Part shown: positions 1-7,119 of the stretch, one piece after another
Layout of the letters: each line of letters begins with the position of its first letter
How positions within the stretch are numbered: the stretch's first letter is position 1
Source: Faecalibacterium sp. UBA1762
GTDB taxonomy: Bacteria; Bacillota; Clostridia; Oscillospirales; Ruminococcaceae
Assembly (NCBI GenBank): GCA_002314755.1
Contig: DCHC01000030.1
Span: 1 to 15,250, forward strand
Direction of reading: 5' to 3'
Length of the DNA stretch: 15,250 nt
Made by a program: the position numbers and the translations under genes
Notes under the pieces: model-generated
Seen by the model: only the letters and a program-made list of their open reading frames with translations
What the model was told of the DNA's origin: nothing
The model's database searches: none

Positions 1-670
1 AATGCACGGCGGCTTGGATAAAAAGCAGCTTGCCACCGAGGATCTGGCTGCGCTGGAAAAGGGTATCCCCAACCTGCTGCGCCATGTTTCCAATATGAAA
101 AATGTCTACCGTTTGCCCTGCGTGGTGGCGATCAACCGGTTCCCCACCGACACCGATGCCGAAATTGATTTTATCATTGCCAAATGCCGCCAGCTGGGGG
201 TCAATACGGTGCTTTCTACCGTTTGGGCCGAGGGCGGAAAGGGCGGCGAGGCTCTTGCCAGAGAGGTAGTTCGCCTGTGCGAGGAGGAAAAGGGTGACTT
301 TACCTTCTCCTACCCGGATGAGATGTCTTTAAGCGAAAAGATCAACGCCGTGGTCACCAGGGTATACGGCGGCGACGGGGTCAACATTTTGCCTGCGGCG
401 TCAAAGCAGATCGCCCAGCTGGAAGAGCTGGGTTTTGGCAGCTGCCCGGTCTGCATTGCCAAAACTCAGTACAGCTTTTCGGATGATCCCGCCAAGCTGG
501 GCGCACCGGAGCATTTTACCGTCACGGTCAAAAATGTCAAGGTCAGCGCCGGTGCGGGCTTTGTGGTAGTGTTGACCGGTGATATTATGACCATGCCCGG
601 TCTGCCCAAGGTGCCCGCTGCCGAAAAAATTGATGTGGATGAGAACGGCAGGATCACCGGCCTGTTCTGA
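1..670 (+). CDS. fhs: Formate--tetrahydrofolate ligase, C-terminal part (5' end outside window)
   Basis: This enzyme joins formate to tetrahydrofolate using ATP to give 10-formyl-THF, in cytosolic one-carbon metabolism and, in acetogens, the methyl branch of the Wood-Ljungdahl pathway. About 222 residues are visible, roughly the last 40 percent of a family usually near 550-560 residues. The frame is already open at base 1, and the first ATG (2-4) is the internal Met of the conserved MHGG stretch, not a start. Other family stretches are RLPCVVAINRFPTDTDAEI, the glycine-rich WAEGGKGG, VYGGDGVN and the end TGDIMTMPGLPKVPAAEKID. The TGA at 668-670 is followed by an intrinsic terminator. The base composition is GC-rich like the next gene and unlike the cas genes. 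The family call is secure from sequence; whether it serves acetogenesis or purine synthesis cannot be read here. Confidence 0.95.
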   Translation, partial: MHGGLDKKQLATEDLAALEKGIPNLLRHVSNMKNVYRLPCVVAINRFPTDTDAEIDFIIAKCRQLGVNTVLSTVWAEGGKGGEALAREVVRLCEEEKGDFTFSYPDEMSLSEKINAVVTRVYGGDGVNILPAASKQIAQLEELGFGSCPVCIAKTQYSFSDDPAKLGAPEHFTVTVKNVKVSAGAGFVVVLTGDIMTMPGLPKVPAAEKIDVDENGRITGLF

Positions 671-728
671 TTGCCCGGCGACAATAGCAGGCGATAAAGA
701 TAAAACGGGATAAATGGGATATAAAAAG

Positions 729-770
729 AATTCCACCGGAAGAAAGGTTCCGGTGGAATTTTCTTTTTCT
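729..770. terminator. Bidirectional intrinsic terminator between convergent genes
   Basis: A perfect 13-bp stem is formed by AATTCCACCGGAA (729-741) and TTCCGGTGGAATT (748-760), with a 6-nt loop. On the plus strand it runs into a T-rich tail (759-770), ending transcription of fhs. On the minus strand the same stem is followed by the complement of ATAAAAAGAATT, also a T-run, so it can end transcription of the GH109-like gene coming the other way. Confidence 0.9.
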
Positions 771-879
771 CTCTGGTGGGAAGGGCCTGGCGGCGTGTCT
801 GCACATCCGGCGTGATAGTCACCCCATAGGGGAGAGCCTGCTCTCCCGCACACTTTTCCGGTGGGGCAGCATCCTTTGA
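771..879. other. Short intergenic stretch with a secondary stem-loop
   Basis: Between the terminator and the GH109-like stop codon I see no gene. An 8-bp inverted repeat, GGGAGAGC (830-837) and GCTCTCCC (840-847), has almost no loop and no T-run after it on either strand. It is probably a 3' UTR structure of the minus-strand transcript rather than a terminator. Confidence 0.4.
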
Positions 880-2166
880 TTATTCACCCTCCGGGGCGGG
901 GGCGTCCTCTTCAAAAAAATCGGTACAGACCTCATCCAGGCAATATTTGCCCCGCAGATAAGGCTTGCGATGGATCCATTCGCCGCTGGTAAAATCGGGA
1001 AAAGCGACCGGGGCACTGCCGGTGGCAATGCTTTTTTCGCTTAAAACGGTGACCGCCATCCAGCTGGCGGCATCGTACACATCGGTGGGGCAGTCGGTAC
1101 CAGCAAGCATGCTTTCTACCAAAGCACGCAGCACCAGCCAGTCAATGCCGCCGTGGGTGCCCTTGACCCCCTCTTTTTCAAATTCCTTCCACAGGGGGTG
1201 CTTGTATTTTTCCAGCAGCGGGTCAAAGGGCTTGGGTGCATGGGCCCAGGTTTCGCCCTCGCCTTCGCCGTCAAAAAAGACCCGGTTTTCCTCCTCCTGC
1301 CACATGCCCTTGGTGCCGCGCACGCAGCCAAACCGGCTGTAGTAGCGGGGCAGGGTGGTATCGTGGGTCAGCAGAATGGTCTCGCCCCCGGCGCAGCGTA
1401 TCATGGTTTGCACAATGTCGCCCTCTGCCCAGGGGGCATTGGTGGCGTCGTACTCATCGCCCTTTTTCTCTTTCAGGTAAGCGTGCAGACCGGCGCTTTT
1501 GCTTGCCATGGATACCAGGCTGACCATCCGGTTGCCCCGGTTGATATTTAGATATTTCGCTATGGGGCCTATGGCGTGGCCGGGGTACAGCTCGCCGTTG
1601 CGGTGCATATAGTTGTCAAACCGGTAGTGGCGGTTTTCGCGGCCAAAGCTGACCTCTTCCCGCAGGTCGTGGCCGTAGCCGCCCTCCACATGGACCAGCT
1701 CGCCAAATAGCCCCTGCTTAATCATGTTCAGCACGGTCAGCTCTTTCAGGTCGTAGCAGCAGTTTTCCATAGCCATGCAGGGCACGCCGGTTTCCTGCTG
1801 GGTGCGCACCAGCTCCCATAGCTCCTCCAGCGAAGCGCCGCCGCCGCACTCTATGGCAGCGTACTTACCCGCCCGCATGGCGTCAATGGCAATGCGGCAG
1901 TGGGTCGCCCAGCTGCTGCAGATCACCACGCCGTCAATATTCTCCTGCGCCAGCATCTGCTTATGGTCGGTAAATACGGCGATGGGCTCGCCGTACGCCT
2001 CCTCCGCCAGCCTGGCGGCGGCCTGCGCCTTATCCGGGTACGGGTCACATACGGCAGTGACACGCACATCCTCCATCTCTAACAGCAGGGGCAAAATACC
2101 CATGCACCGGCAGCCTGCGCCGGCCAGGGCAATGCGGGCTTTCTCCCGCGGGTGATTCTGGTACAT
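880..2166 (-). CDS. Gfo/Idh/MocA-fold protein of the GH109 glycosidase type (alpha-N-acetylgalactosaminidase-like)
   Basis: A 428-residue protein with an N-terminal Rossmann fold: beta strand RIALAGAG and a GxG..G dinucleotide loop at residues 16-23, then an acidic strand end VTAVCDPYPD. The second half carries stretches I associate with GH109: GGYGHDLR (162-169), LYPGHAIGP (193-201, with Tyr194 and His197 of the YPxH motif), LNINRGNRM (206-214) and THGGIDWLVLR (337-347). GH109 enzymes use tightly bound NAD+ to cleave N-acetylgalactosaminides by oxidation, elimination and re-reduction. I see no signal peptide, so it is probably cytosolic and acts on imported sugars or glycoconjugate fragments. 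The start is the ATG at 2166-2164, because GGGAGGAAG lies 8-9 bases before it; the frame is open further upstream, but only through the promoter. Substrate is inferred from the family; another Gfo/Idh oxidoreductase remains possible. Confidence 0.8.
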   Translation of the reverse strand: MYQNHPREKARIALAGAGCRCMGILPLLLEMEDVRVTAVCDPYPDKAQAAARLAEEAYGEPIAVFTDHKQMLAQENIDGVVICSSWATHCRIAIDAMRAGKYAAIECGGGASLEELWELVRTQQETGVPCMAMENCCYDLKELTVLNMIKQGLFGELVHVEGGYGHDLREEVSFGRENRHYRFDNYMHRNGELYPGHAIGPIAKYLNINRGNRMVSLVSMASKSAGLHAYLKEKKGDEYDATNAPWAEGDIVQTMIRCAGGETILLTHDTTLPRYYSRFGCVRGTKGMWQEEENRVFFDGEGEGETWAHAPKPFDPLLEKYKHPLWKEFEKEGVKGTHGGIDWLVLRALVESMLAGTDCPTDVYDAASWMAVTVLSEKSIATGSAPVAFPDFTSGEWIHRKPYLRGKYCLDEVCTDFFEEDAPAPEGE

Positions 2167-2189
2167 TCTTTTCTTCCTCCCTGATATCC

Positions 2190-2216
2190 GCACGCCGGGT
2201 TGACCCGGCACCGTGC
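2190..2216 (-). promoter_or_regulatory. 5' leader hairpin of the GH109-like gene
   Basis: Between the predicted transcription start (near 2223) and the ribosome site, GCCGGG (2194-2199) pairs with CCCGGC (2204-2209) across a 4-nt loop. The outer GCAC (2190-2193) pairs with GTGC (2213-2216) past a 3-nt bulge. It may stabilise the mRNA or tune translation. There is no U-run, so it is not a terminator. Confidence 0.5.
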
Positions 2217-2229
2217 TTAATGCGCTTTC

Positions 2230-2258
2230 ATTATAAGCAAAAACCGCCGGTTTTGCAA
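2230..2258 (-). promoter_or_regulatory. SigA-type promoter with operator-like palindrome
   Basis: On the minus strand, a -35 box TTGCAA (2258-2253) and a perfect -10 box TATAAT (2235-2230) are separated by exactly 17 bases. The spacer is mostly an inverted repeat, AAAACCG-G-CGGTTTT on the minus strand (2254-2240), with 7-bp perfect arms around one central base. A dimeric repressor bound here would block RNA polymerase, as expected for a sugar-responsive gene. The regulator is not in this window. Confidence 0.75.
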
Positions 2259-2307
2259 TATCTGCCGCGGAGAAAGGCGGAAGAATTAACTGGTAATGCC
2301 GCGTCAA

Positions 2308-2640
2308 AATAGTTAAATGCGATTTGTCCTGCGCGGTGTAAACCGTGTCGGCACCCGGGTGTTTTGCGGTGCGGGGCTGTCCTGTAGTGGGATGTGTAAA
2401 AATTTATATTTGGTTTTGATAATCCGTTTTATGGAATGTGTGGTATGATATATATAAAGTGCAGAGTGCAGAACGAGAGCAGACAACAAATCATTTAATA
2501 TTTGTGTCAGTTCACATTGTTTCGCGGAATACTTGCTATAAATAGTAATTCTGATTTATAAAAACTGACAAAAAAGCCGGAGCGTTTTTTAAAAATCCAT
2601 TTAAAAATCAGACAAATGTGGTATAATAGACAAAAAGATA
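2308..2640 (+). promoter_or_regulatory. AT-rich cas upstream region with two extended -10 promoters
   Basis: No convincing gene lies here. The motif TGTGGTAT(G/A)ATA occurs twice: TGGTATGAT at 2441-2449 and TGGTATAAT at 2619-2627, both extended -10 elements (TGn before the hexamer). The second has a perfect TATAAT and only a weak TTTAAA-like -35 near 2600-2605; it predicts a start near 2634 and is the best candidate for the cas operon promoter. Inverted repeats surround it: TGTCAGTT (2505-2512) with AACTGACA (2563-2570), and GACAAAAAAG (2567-2576) with CTTTTTTGTC (2672-2681). GACAAA recurs at 2567, 2611 and 2630. The part from 2308 to about 2400 is GC-richer and shows only the small palindrome CACCCGGGTG (2352-2361). 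Confidence 0.55.
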
Positions 2641-2648
2641 GAATAGAT

Positions 2649-2726
2649 ATGAATTTGCGCTATGTTCCTTTCTTTTTTGTCAAATTGATTCTACTATTGT
2701 GGTTTTGGAAACGTAGTAAAGTTTGA
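2649..2726 (+). CDS. Possible 25-residue hydrophobic leader peptide upstream of cas3
   Basis: An ATG at 2649 opens a 25-codon frame ending with TGA at 2724-2726, starting about 15 bases after the predicted transcription start. The peptide begins MNLRYVPFFF, has a hydrophobic core LILLLWFW and ends KRSKV, a shape like a single-span membrane peptide. Only a weak ribosome site (AGATAG) precedes it. Its place between the promoter and the hairpins before cas3 would suit a leader peptide, a small toxin-like peptide or nothing at all: T-rich DNA gives Phe- and Leu-rich frames by chance. No homologue is recognised. Confidence 0.25.
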   Translation: MNLRYVPFFFVKLILLLWFWKRSKV

Positions 2727-2745
2727 AAATAAATTGTCACACCCC

Positions 2746-2809
2746 CATTTCCGCAGAAATGAATTTGAGCCCTGCAATGCCAGGTGGGAACTGCACCTGC
2801 TTCGCAGGT
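2746..2809 (+). promoter_or_regulatory. Hairpin cluster in the cas3 leader, with two mutually exclusive stems
   Basis: Hairpin 1: CATTTC (2746-2751) pairs with GAAATG (2756-2761) over the loop CGCA. Hairpin 2a: CAGGTG (2781-2786) pairs with CACCTG (2794-2799) over 7 nt. Hairpin 2b: ACCTGC (2795-2800) pairs with GCAGGT (2804-2809) over TTC. Stems 2a and 2b share the same CACCTG strand, so only one can form. No U-run follows, so any effect would be on translation or RNA stability rather than termination. The cluster ends about 20 bases before the chosen cas3 start. Confidence 0.45.
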
Positions 2810-2829
2810 CGGCACAATTCCGAGAAAGA

Positions 2830-5544
2830 ATGGTCATAAAAATGATGGAACACGATTTGTACCGCATGCTTCCCGGTAAATCCGGAGAAAACGAAAAATG
2901 GCTGCCATTGTGGATGCACATAGAGGATACCGCCCAAGTCATGCAGTATCTGTGTACATATCGGGTGCCGGATTGCATGTTAGCGGCCTGCGGAATGAGG
3001 CAGAACGAATTTGCAAGAGTTGCAGAGTTCCTCGCAAGACTGCATGATATCGGCAAGTGTACGCCGCTATTTATTGCAAAGCTTTTGCGTCTTCTTCCTG
3101 CACTGCGTGAATGGCTGGAAAAACAAGGTCTGTTTGTTCCACCTACAGAATCCTTTGAGTATCCCGGTGAAAGTCCGCACGCATTGGCGGGCGAGGCTAT
3201 TTGTCGGGCCAAGAGCCTTCCAGAGGGGGTTTGCGCTGTAGTAGGGGCACACCATGGGGTGCCTTCTGCCGGACGAAAAGCGGCAGATAATCTTTTGGTG
3301 CATCCGGAAAACTATTACGGCAAGCAGCGTGATGGTATGCAGATACTGTGGCAGCAAATGCAAACAATAATTATAGAGTCTGCATTGCACAATACAGGAT
3401 ATTCTTCGGTGGAAGAATTGCCGGAGCTGTCCCAAACGGCGCAGCTGCTACTTTCCGGTTTATTGATTCAGGCGGATTGGATCGCAAGTAATCAGGTTTA
3501 TTTTTCACTGTTAAACGTGGAGGAAAGAGGCACTGATGAATATCGGCAAGACCGTTTTGCAAGAGCGCTGGAACTTTTAAATCTGCCCCCATTCGGTACA
3601 GTCGGAGAAATACCGGAGAATGCGCAGATCCTCTATTATGATAGGTTTGGGTTTTCTCCGAACGAGATGCAACAGGTTGCGGTTTCCACCGCGTTGCAGA
3701 CGGCGTCACCTCATGGCTTGATGGTTATTGAAGCACAGATGGGCGTTGGTAAAACAGAGGCGGCTTTGGCAGTGGCAGAGGTGCTGTCTGCGCGCGCAGG
3801 CTGCGGGGGCATTTTCTTCGGCTTGCCCACGCAGGCAACTACAAACGGTATTTTTCCGCGTTTGACGCAGTGGGCAGAAAAGCTTTCCCGGTCAGAAAAG
3901 CATTCGATTCGGTTGACACATGCAGCGGCAGAGCTGAATGACGAGTATTGTGCCTTGTTTCAGGCAAAAAATGAAACACCGGATGAGGAAGGCGGGCTGA
4001 CGGTCCACCCTTGGTTTTCGGGGAAAAAGCAAGCTTTGCTTGCCGATTTTGTAATCGGTACGGTAGATACGGCTCTGATGGCAGCTTTGTCACAGCGACA
4101 TGTCATGCTGCGTCATTTGGGTCTGAGCGGTAAAACGGTGATAGTGGATGAATGCCACGCCTACGATGCATATATGTGCAGATATCTGCTGCGGCTGCTG
4201 CAATGGCTGGGGGCTTATCAGGTTCCGGTTATCCTGTTGTCCGCAACACTGCCGATTTCTAAAAAAAGGCAGATGATTGCCGCCTATCAAAACCCTTTTT
4301 GTAGTTACGGAGAGATAAAGAATAAGGCAGAGGAAGTTAAAGAAAGAACAGAGGGATACCCAATTATTACATACGCAACACGGGAGGATATTCGGGAGAT
4401 TCCGGTGAAGACGGTCTCGCAACAGATCACGGTGCAGATAGAACGTTTCCCACAGCAAAGCCTGACCGGGATACTGAAAAAAAGGTTGGCAGACGGCGGA
4501 TGCGCCGGAGTATTGGTCAATACGGTAAAGAGAGCTCAGTCTGTTTGGGAACAGCTGATAAAAGATTTTCCTGACTTTTGTGTACTGGTTTATCATGCAC
4601 AGTTTTTGGCACAGGAGCGCATCCGCAGGGAAAACGAACTGATGAAGCTGATCGGCAAACATTCCACACCGGAGAGCAGAAACCGGGTGATTGTGGTAGG
4701 CACACAGGTTTTGGAACAGTCTTTGGATATTGACTTTGATTATCTGGTTACCGATCTGTGTCCTATGGATCTGCTTTTGCAGCGGATAGGTCGGCTGCAC
4801 AGGCATACAAGAAACCGTCCTTCCGGTCTGCAGTCACCGGTGTGTGCTGTTTTTTCCTCGGATGAGTACGAACCCGGCGCAAAAAAGATATACGGTGAGT
4901 GGTTGCTGCGACAAACCGAGCAACAGCTGCCGGATCAAATCTGTTTGCCGGTGGATATTCCCGGCTTGGTAAATGCCGTTTATGCCGAACCGACGGAGGA
5001 AGAAAAGAAGGATCCGGTATGGCAGGAATATGCAACCCGTACGGAACTGTCAGAGGAAAGGGCTGGCATCTGGCTGCTGAATAGTCCGATTCAGTCAAGA
5101 CGTCCCGGCCGTAATACCATTGTCGGGTTGTTGGATCACCCCTTGGACAGTGAGAAATCTGCCGAGGCTAAGGTTCGGGAAGGTACTTCCTCAATAGATG
5201 TTTTGGTGATGTACCGTCAGCAGGACGGCTATTACAGCTTTTGCCCGTGGTTAAAGCTTGCTGCTTTGCGGGGTGACGAGGTGCCTGCGCAGCAAGAGGC
5301 CAGAACCATTGCCCGGCAGCGGCTGCGGTTGCCATTAATCTTTGGTGTGGGTAAAAATGCGGAGGAGGCGATCCGCACGTTAGAAGCTGAAAACAGGCAG
5401 TATCTGGCGGCGTGGCAGGAATCTCCCTGGATAAAAGGAGATTTGGTGCTGATCTTAGACCGGGACGGTACAAGGGAGCTTTGCGGATATCAGATTTGTT
5501 ATACACGGGAAAACGGATTATCTTATGAAAGGATGGAAAAGTAA
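2830..5544 (+). CDS. cas3: CRISPR-associated helicase/nuclease Cas3 (type I-E)
   Basis: Cas3 is recruited by target-bound Cascade and unwinds and cuts the DNA. From the ATG at 2830 the protein has 904 residues. HD nuclease domain: His30 (HIEDT), His72-Asp73 (LHDIGK), His117 (SPHALAGE), His141-His142 (GAHHGVP) and Asp216 (QADW). SF2 helicase: Walker A QMGVGKTEAAL with Lys308, DECH box at 440-443, SAT motif (LLSATLP) at 471-473, and arginine-finger motif QRIGRLHRH from 651. A C-terminal domain follows. All key residues are present, so it looks active. The frame is open back to a TTG at 2734, but that adds 32 residues covering the hairpins and no Cas3 homology. ATG 2842 is an alternative start; none of these starts has a strong ribosome site, suggesting modest or controlled translation. 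The stop touches the cas8e start. Confidence 0.95.
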   Translation: MVIKMMEHDLYRMLPGKSGENEKWLPLWMHIEDTAQVMQYLCTYRVPDCMLAACGMRQNEFARVAEFLARLHDIGKCTPLFIAKLLRLLPALREWLEKQGLFVPPTESFEYPGESPHALAGEAICRAKSLPEGVCAVVGAHHGVPSAGRKAADNLLVHPENYYGKQRDGMQILWQQMQTIIIESALHNTGYSSVEELPELSQTAQLLLSGLLIQADWIASNQVYFSLLNVEERGTDEYRQDRFARALELLNLPPFGTVGEIPENAQILYYDRFGFSPNEMQQVAVSTALQTASPHGLMVIEAQMGVGKTEAALAVAEVLSARAGCGGIFFGLPTQATTNGIFPRLTQWAEKLSRSEKHSIRLTHAAAELNDEYCALFQAKNETPDEEGGLTVHPWFSGKKQALLADFVIGTVDTALMAALSQRHVMLRHLGLSGKTVIVDECHAYDAYMCRYLLRLLQWLGAYQVPVILLSATLPISKKRQMIAAYQNPFCSYGEIKNKAEEVKERTEGYPIITYATREDIREIPVKTVSQQITVQIERFPQQSLTGILKKRLADGGCAGVLVNTVKRAQSVWEQLIKDFPDFCVLVYHAQFLAQERIRRENELMKLIGKHSTPESRNRVIVVGTQVLEQSLDIDFDYLVTDLCPMDLLLQRIGRLHRHTRNRPSGLQSPVCAVFSSDEYEPGAKKIYGEWLLRQTEQQLPDQICLPVDIPGLVNAVYAEPTEEEKKDPVWQEYATRTELSEERAGIWLLNSPIQSRRPGRNTIVGLLDHPLDSEKSAEAKVREGTSSIDVLVMYRQQDGYYSFCPWLKLAALRGDEVPAQQEARTIARQRLRLPLIFGVGKNAEEAIRTLEAENRQYLAAWQESPWIKGDLVLILDRDGTRELCGYQICYTRENGLSYERMEK

Positions 5545-7119
5545 ATGCAGGAAAAAGAATTTAATCTGACACTGGAACCCTGGATTTTGGTCATGCAGCA
5601 GGACTGCACCGTAAAAGAGGTTTCTTTGACGGACGCCTTACTGTATGCGCACCGGTATACCGGCCTGGCAGGAGAATTGCCGACACAAAATGTGGCGGTG
5701 CTGCGGTTGATGCTTGCAGTGCTGCATGCGGTGTTTAGCCGGGTAGACATTACCGGAAAAGACAGCCCATTGCGGGATTATGACGATGCGTTGGATCGAT
5801 GGGAGGAGCTTTGGAAAAACAGCGAATTTCCGCAGCAGCCTATCCGAAAGTATCTGGAAGAGCAGCAGGATAATTTTTGGCTGTTTCATCCGGAAAAACC
5901 GTTCTGGCAGCTTCCGGAGATTAAAAAGGAATGGGCAACACAGTCAGAACCTTTCAGCAAATTAAACGGAGCAATATCCGAAAGTGGAAACAAACCGCGT
6001 ATTTTTGCGGGGCGATGCGGTGAAGAAAAGAATAAACTGACAAATTCTGAGCTGGCCAGATGGTTGATTTGTATGAACCAGTATGATGACAATACTTTGA
6101 AAACCGGTTTGGGTGTTGGTTTGTTGGGTCAATTTGTGGCGGTGACCGCAAAAGGAAAGAACCTTTTTGAAACGCTGCTTTTAAATTTTGTCCTGCTGAA
6201 CCGGGGGAATGAACCATGGACCTTGGAAAAAGCAAGCTGGGAAAGTCCTGTAAAATATGGGACAGAGATACGAAAAATAGCTTATCCCGAAAGCCAGGTT
6301 GCAATTATGTCCTATCATGCACGGTTTGGCAAGATTGAGAAATACCACGAAAAAGGTCCAAGGTATGTTTCTCCAAAAGGCGGAATCTGCTATGACTTTA
6401 TCTCAAAGAACGAGCAGATGGCGCTTTGGAAAAAAGATAAGAACGATGAACCATACCCAATGAACTCCCTCAGGGGGAAACAGGCGTGGAGAGAGTTCTC
6501 AACGATTGTAGCAGTTGAAAAAATAAGCTGCGGTCTGTTGCAGTGGCACACCGTCCTACAGGAAATTTTAGGGACAGAGCGGGTAATGTGCTACGAGTTG
6601 GTTGAAATAAAATACGACAGTTCCCAGCATTCCTCAGTGGAAAATATATGCTCCGATTCTCTTACCCTGCATTTAAATTTGCTGTCGCAGCTTGGGTATG
6701 TGTACCGTGAACTCATCACCAAGGAAATCGGACGTTGTGATAAGATAGCCGGTGCTATCGGCAAGCTTGCCGGAGATCTATTTGTGGCGGGCGGCGGTGA
6801 CGGAGAAAAGCGAAATACCCCAACGGAACAGGCAAAGGAACAGTATTACTATGCAATAGATATTCCGTTTCGCAAATGGCTTGCCACATTGGATGCACGG
6901 GATGAGCAGGATGCGAGGGATGACCGGATAGAGACCTGGCGCGCCCAGGCAGAAAAGTTAGCAGTACATCAGGCGCAAAAAATGGTTAACGAAGCGGGAA
7001 CACCGGCATTTATCGGTAAAACCATTACGGTCGGAGAAAAGAGAAAATACTATTCTTCCTCGATGGCTATGCAATGGTTTCAGATAGAAATGAAAAAAAT
7101 AAAGGAGGGAACTGTATGA
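5545..7119 (+). CDS. cas8e: Cascade large subunit Cas8e (Cse1/CasA)
   Basis: This 524-residue protein is the large subunit of the type I-E effector. It reads the PAM, helps open the duplex and recruits Cas3. The N-terminus EFNLTLEPWILVMQQD matches the conserved FNL-EPWI start of Cse1, followed by SLTDALLYAHRYTGLAGELP and the LRLMLAVLHAVF helix. LARWLICMNQYDDNTLKTG and GLLGQFVAVTAKGKNLFETL fit the central family region, and a helical C-terminus follows. The ATG comes directly after the cas3 TAA, with AAGGA (5529-5533) inside the cas3 end as ribosome site, so translation is probably coupled. It overlaps cas11e by 4 bases. Length is normal for the family (about 500). Cas8e is the least conserved Cascade subunit, but context and the N-terminal motif make the call firm. 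Confidence 0.93.
   Translation: MQEKEFNLTLEPWILVMQQDCTVKEVSLTDALLYAHRYTGLAGELPTQNVAVLRLMLAVLHAVFSRVDITGKDSPLRDYDDALDRWEELWKNSEFPQQPIRKYLEEQQDNFWLFHPEKPFWQLPEIKKEWATQSEPFSKLNGAISESGNKPRIFAGRCGEEKNKLTNSELARWLICMNQYDDNTLKTGLGVGLLGQFVAVTAKGKNLFETLLLNFVLLNRGNEPWTLEKASWESPVKYGTEIRKIAYPESQVAIMSYHARFGKIEKYHEKGPRYVSPKGGICYDFISKNEQMALWKKDKNDEPYPMNSLRGKQAWREFSTIVAVEKISCGLLQWHTVLQEILGTERVMCYELVEIKYDSSQHSSVENICSDSLTLHLNLLSQLGYVYRELITKEIGRCDKIAGAIGKLAGDLFVAGGGDGEKRNTPTEQAKEQYYYAIDIPFRKWLATLDARDEQDARDDRIETWRAQAEKLAVHQAQKMVNEAGTPAFIGKTITVGEKRKYYSSSMAMQWFQIEMKKIKEGTV

Noticed and set aside
830..847. GGGAGAGC/GCTCTCCC stem as a terminator
   Set aside because: Near-zero loop and no T-run on either side; the 729-770 hairpin already explains termination for both genes.
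401..853. 150-codon minus-strand frame over the fhs end and terminator
   Set aside because: Antisense to fhs and running through the terminator hairpin; no homology seen.
2167..2307. N-terminal extension of the GH109-like protein (47 residues)
   Set aside because: It would translate through the TATAAT promoter and the leader hairpin; the ATG at 2166 has a strong ribosome site.
2459..2472. Tandem GTGCAGA GTGCAGA direct repeat
   Set aside because: Only two 7-base copies, with no further copies or link to a promoter element; too little to call a site.
2734..2829. TTG start for Cas3 adding 32 residues
   Set aside because: The extra residues match no Cas3 N-terminus and cover hairpins; family proteins begin about 20-35 residues before the first HD histidine, which fits ATG 2830 or 2842.
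4090..4806. 238-codon minus-strand frame
   Set aside because: It lies fully antisense to the Cas3 helicase domain, is Cys/Gln/His-rich and has no ribosome site: a shadow of cas3.
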